Below, piece by piece: positions 8,451 to 8,680 of a stretch of DNA of 8,680 nucleotides (positions are counted from its first letter, which is position 1; each line of letters opens with the position of its first letter). Source of the DNA: an uncultured Oscillospiraceae bacterium (GTDB taxonomy: Bacteria; Bacillota; Clostridia; Oscillospirales; Oscillospiraceae); the NCBI GenBank assembly GCA_934661735.1, contig CAKUJN010000081.1, positions 1 through 8,680 on the forward strand, read 5' to 3'. A model generated the notes under the pieces. It did no database searches. It saw only the letters and a program-made list of their open reading frames with translations, and was not told where the DNA came from. Made by a program: the position numbers and the translations under genes.

Positions 8451-8494
8451 ATTTAATATATATTTAATAACTCCCCTCTAATTTATTTAATAAC
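8451..8494 (+). repeat. Three phased ATTTAATA boxes
   Basis: ATTTAATA occurs at 8451-8458, 8462-8469 and 8485-8492. The last two are part of the longer direct repeat TATTTAATAAC (8461-8471 and 8484-8494) spaced 23 bases apart, each followed by a C-rich stretch. Offsets of 11 and 23 bases put the boxes on roughly the same face of the helix, just upstream of the TATAAT at 8505. Direct repeats at about two turns are typical of response-regulator sites; AT-rich chance repetition is the alternative. Confidence 0.5.
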
Positions 8495-8504
8495 CCTTTG
8501 TTAC

Positions 8505-8510
8505 TATAAT
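8505..8510 (+). promoter_or_regulatory. Possible -10 box of a plus-strand promoter
   Basis: This is a perfect TATAAT. The -35 region at the right distance (8482-8487, TTTATT) is poor, so a promoter here would need an activator or an AT-rich upstream element. The phased boxes immediately upstream would suit that. Confidence 0.4.
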
Positions 8511-8516
8511 GATGCA

Positions 8517-8609
8517 AGAAGCGATATGCACTTTTTCATTTTCCCCTCATATAACTTTAGAAAAGAATCCCGTAAGCAAACTGGTCACTTGCTTACGGGA
8601 TTCTTTTTG
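8517..8609 (+). ncRNA. Candidate small RNA between clpB and the right-hand neighbour
   Basis: A transcript started from TATAAT at 8505-8510 would begin near 8517 and stop after about 90 bases at the strong hairpin with T5 at 8561-8608. The only small frame (from ATG 8509, 48 codons) has no ribosome binding site and reads through the hairpin, so a non-coding RNA is more likely than a peptide. I do not recognise the RNA family. The hairpin alone could instead simply be a terminator serving neighbouring genes on either strand. Confidence 0.35.
8561..8608. terminator. Strong, apparently bidirectional intrinsic terminator
   Basis: A perfect 19-bp stem (8561-8579 with 8589-8607) encloses a 9-base loop. 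On the plus strand it ends in T5G; on the minus strand the complement ends in TTTTC. It can therefore stop transcription in both directions, insulating the clpB promoter region from anything beyond the right edge and ending any plus-strand small transcript. Confidence 0.88.
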
Positions 8610-8612
8610 TAT

Positions 8613-8640
8613 AAAGAAAACCACCGGCAAAGCCGGTGGT
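8613..8640 (-). terminator. Leftward intrinsic terminator of an unseen gene to the right
   Basis: ACCACCGGC (8620-8628) pairs with GCCGGTGGT (8632-8640) around AAA. On the minus strand it is followed by TTTTCTTTA, whereas the plus strand has no T run. It would end a minus-strand transcript coming from beyond 8680. Possible in-frame stops on the minus strand lie at 8656-8658 and 8652-8654, but too little coding sequence is present to call a gene. Confidence 0.7.
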
Positions 8641-8680
8641 ACCAAAAAGCTTTAGCTATGCATAGAAAAAATATCCTCCT

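Noticed and set aside
8509..8655. 48-codon frame overlapping the candidate small RNA
   Set aside because: It starts inside the TATAAT box, has no ribosome binding site and reads through two terminator hairpins.
8652..8680. AGGAGG followed by ATG and three codons on the minus strand at the right edge
   Set aside because: The spacing is long (11 bases) and the peptide would be three residues. The purine run more likely belongs to the end of an incoming gene or is chance.

Overview
The window looks like a chromosomal segment of a high-GC Gram-positive gut-type Clostridia, probably an Oscillospiraceae/Faecalibacterium-Gemmiger-like organism. The reasons are AGGAGG-type ribosome binding sites, a perfect CIRCE (HrcA) operator in front of clpB, GC-rich coding DNA against AT-rich promoter DNA, and intergenic repeats of a style I associate with that group. 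The species call is inference.

All four well-supported genes are on the minus strand, so transcription runs right to left. From right to left they are: clpB (8265-5671), the AAA+ disaggregase, with a sigma-A promoter, a CIRCE operator and a strong intrinsic terminator; a type I phosphoribosyltransferase of the adenine/xanthine family (4873-4316), with its own consensus promoter and terminator; and two overlapping half-size ABC exporter genes (about 4186-2384 and 2387-573). The exporter genes share a 4-base overlap and end at a strong terminator. Their motif asymmetry marks them as a heterodimeric exporter of the TM287/288-BmrCD-LmrCD type. The first subunit carries Asp in place of the Walker B catalytic Glu. 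The second carries the degenerate signature LSTGE.

The non-coding DNA holds the less ordinary material. A repeat of about 345 bp, built from consecutive short hairpins, occurs at 1-345 and again in inverted orientation at 5076-5421. The two copies bracket the three-gene block of exporter plus phosphoribosyltransferase. Two shorter fragments of the same repeat lie at 5461-5552 and 5608-5639, next to the clpB terminator. The stems are conserved while several loops differ between copies.

Upstream of clpB (8352-8680) is an AT-rich stretch with three phased ATTTAATA boxes, a TATAAT box and, about 100 bases further on, a perfect 19-bp terminator stem. This could be a small RNA gene on the plus strand. 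A second terminator at 8620-8640 faces left and probably ends a minus-strand gene lying beyond the right edge. I see no CRISPR array, tRNA, rRNA, transposase or phage gene. The most interesting observations are the hairpin-chain repeat family and the candidate small RNA unit; nothing in the protein-coding genes looks like a new system.
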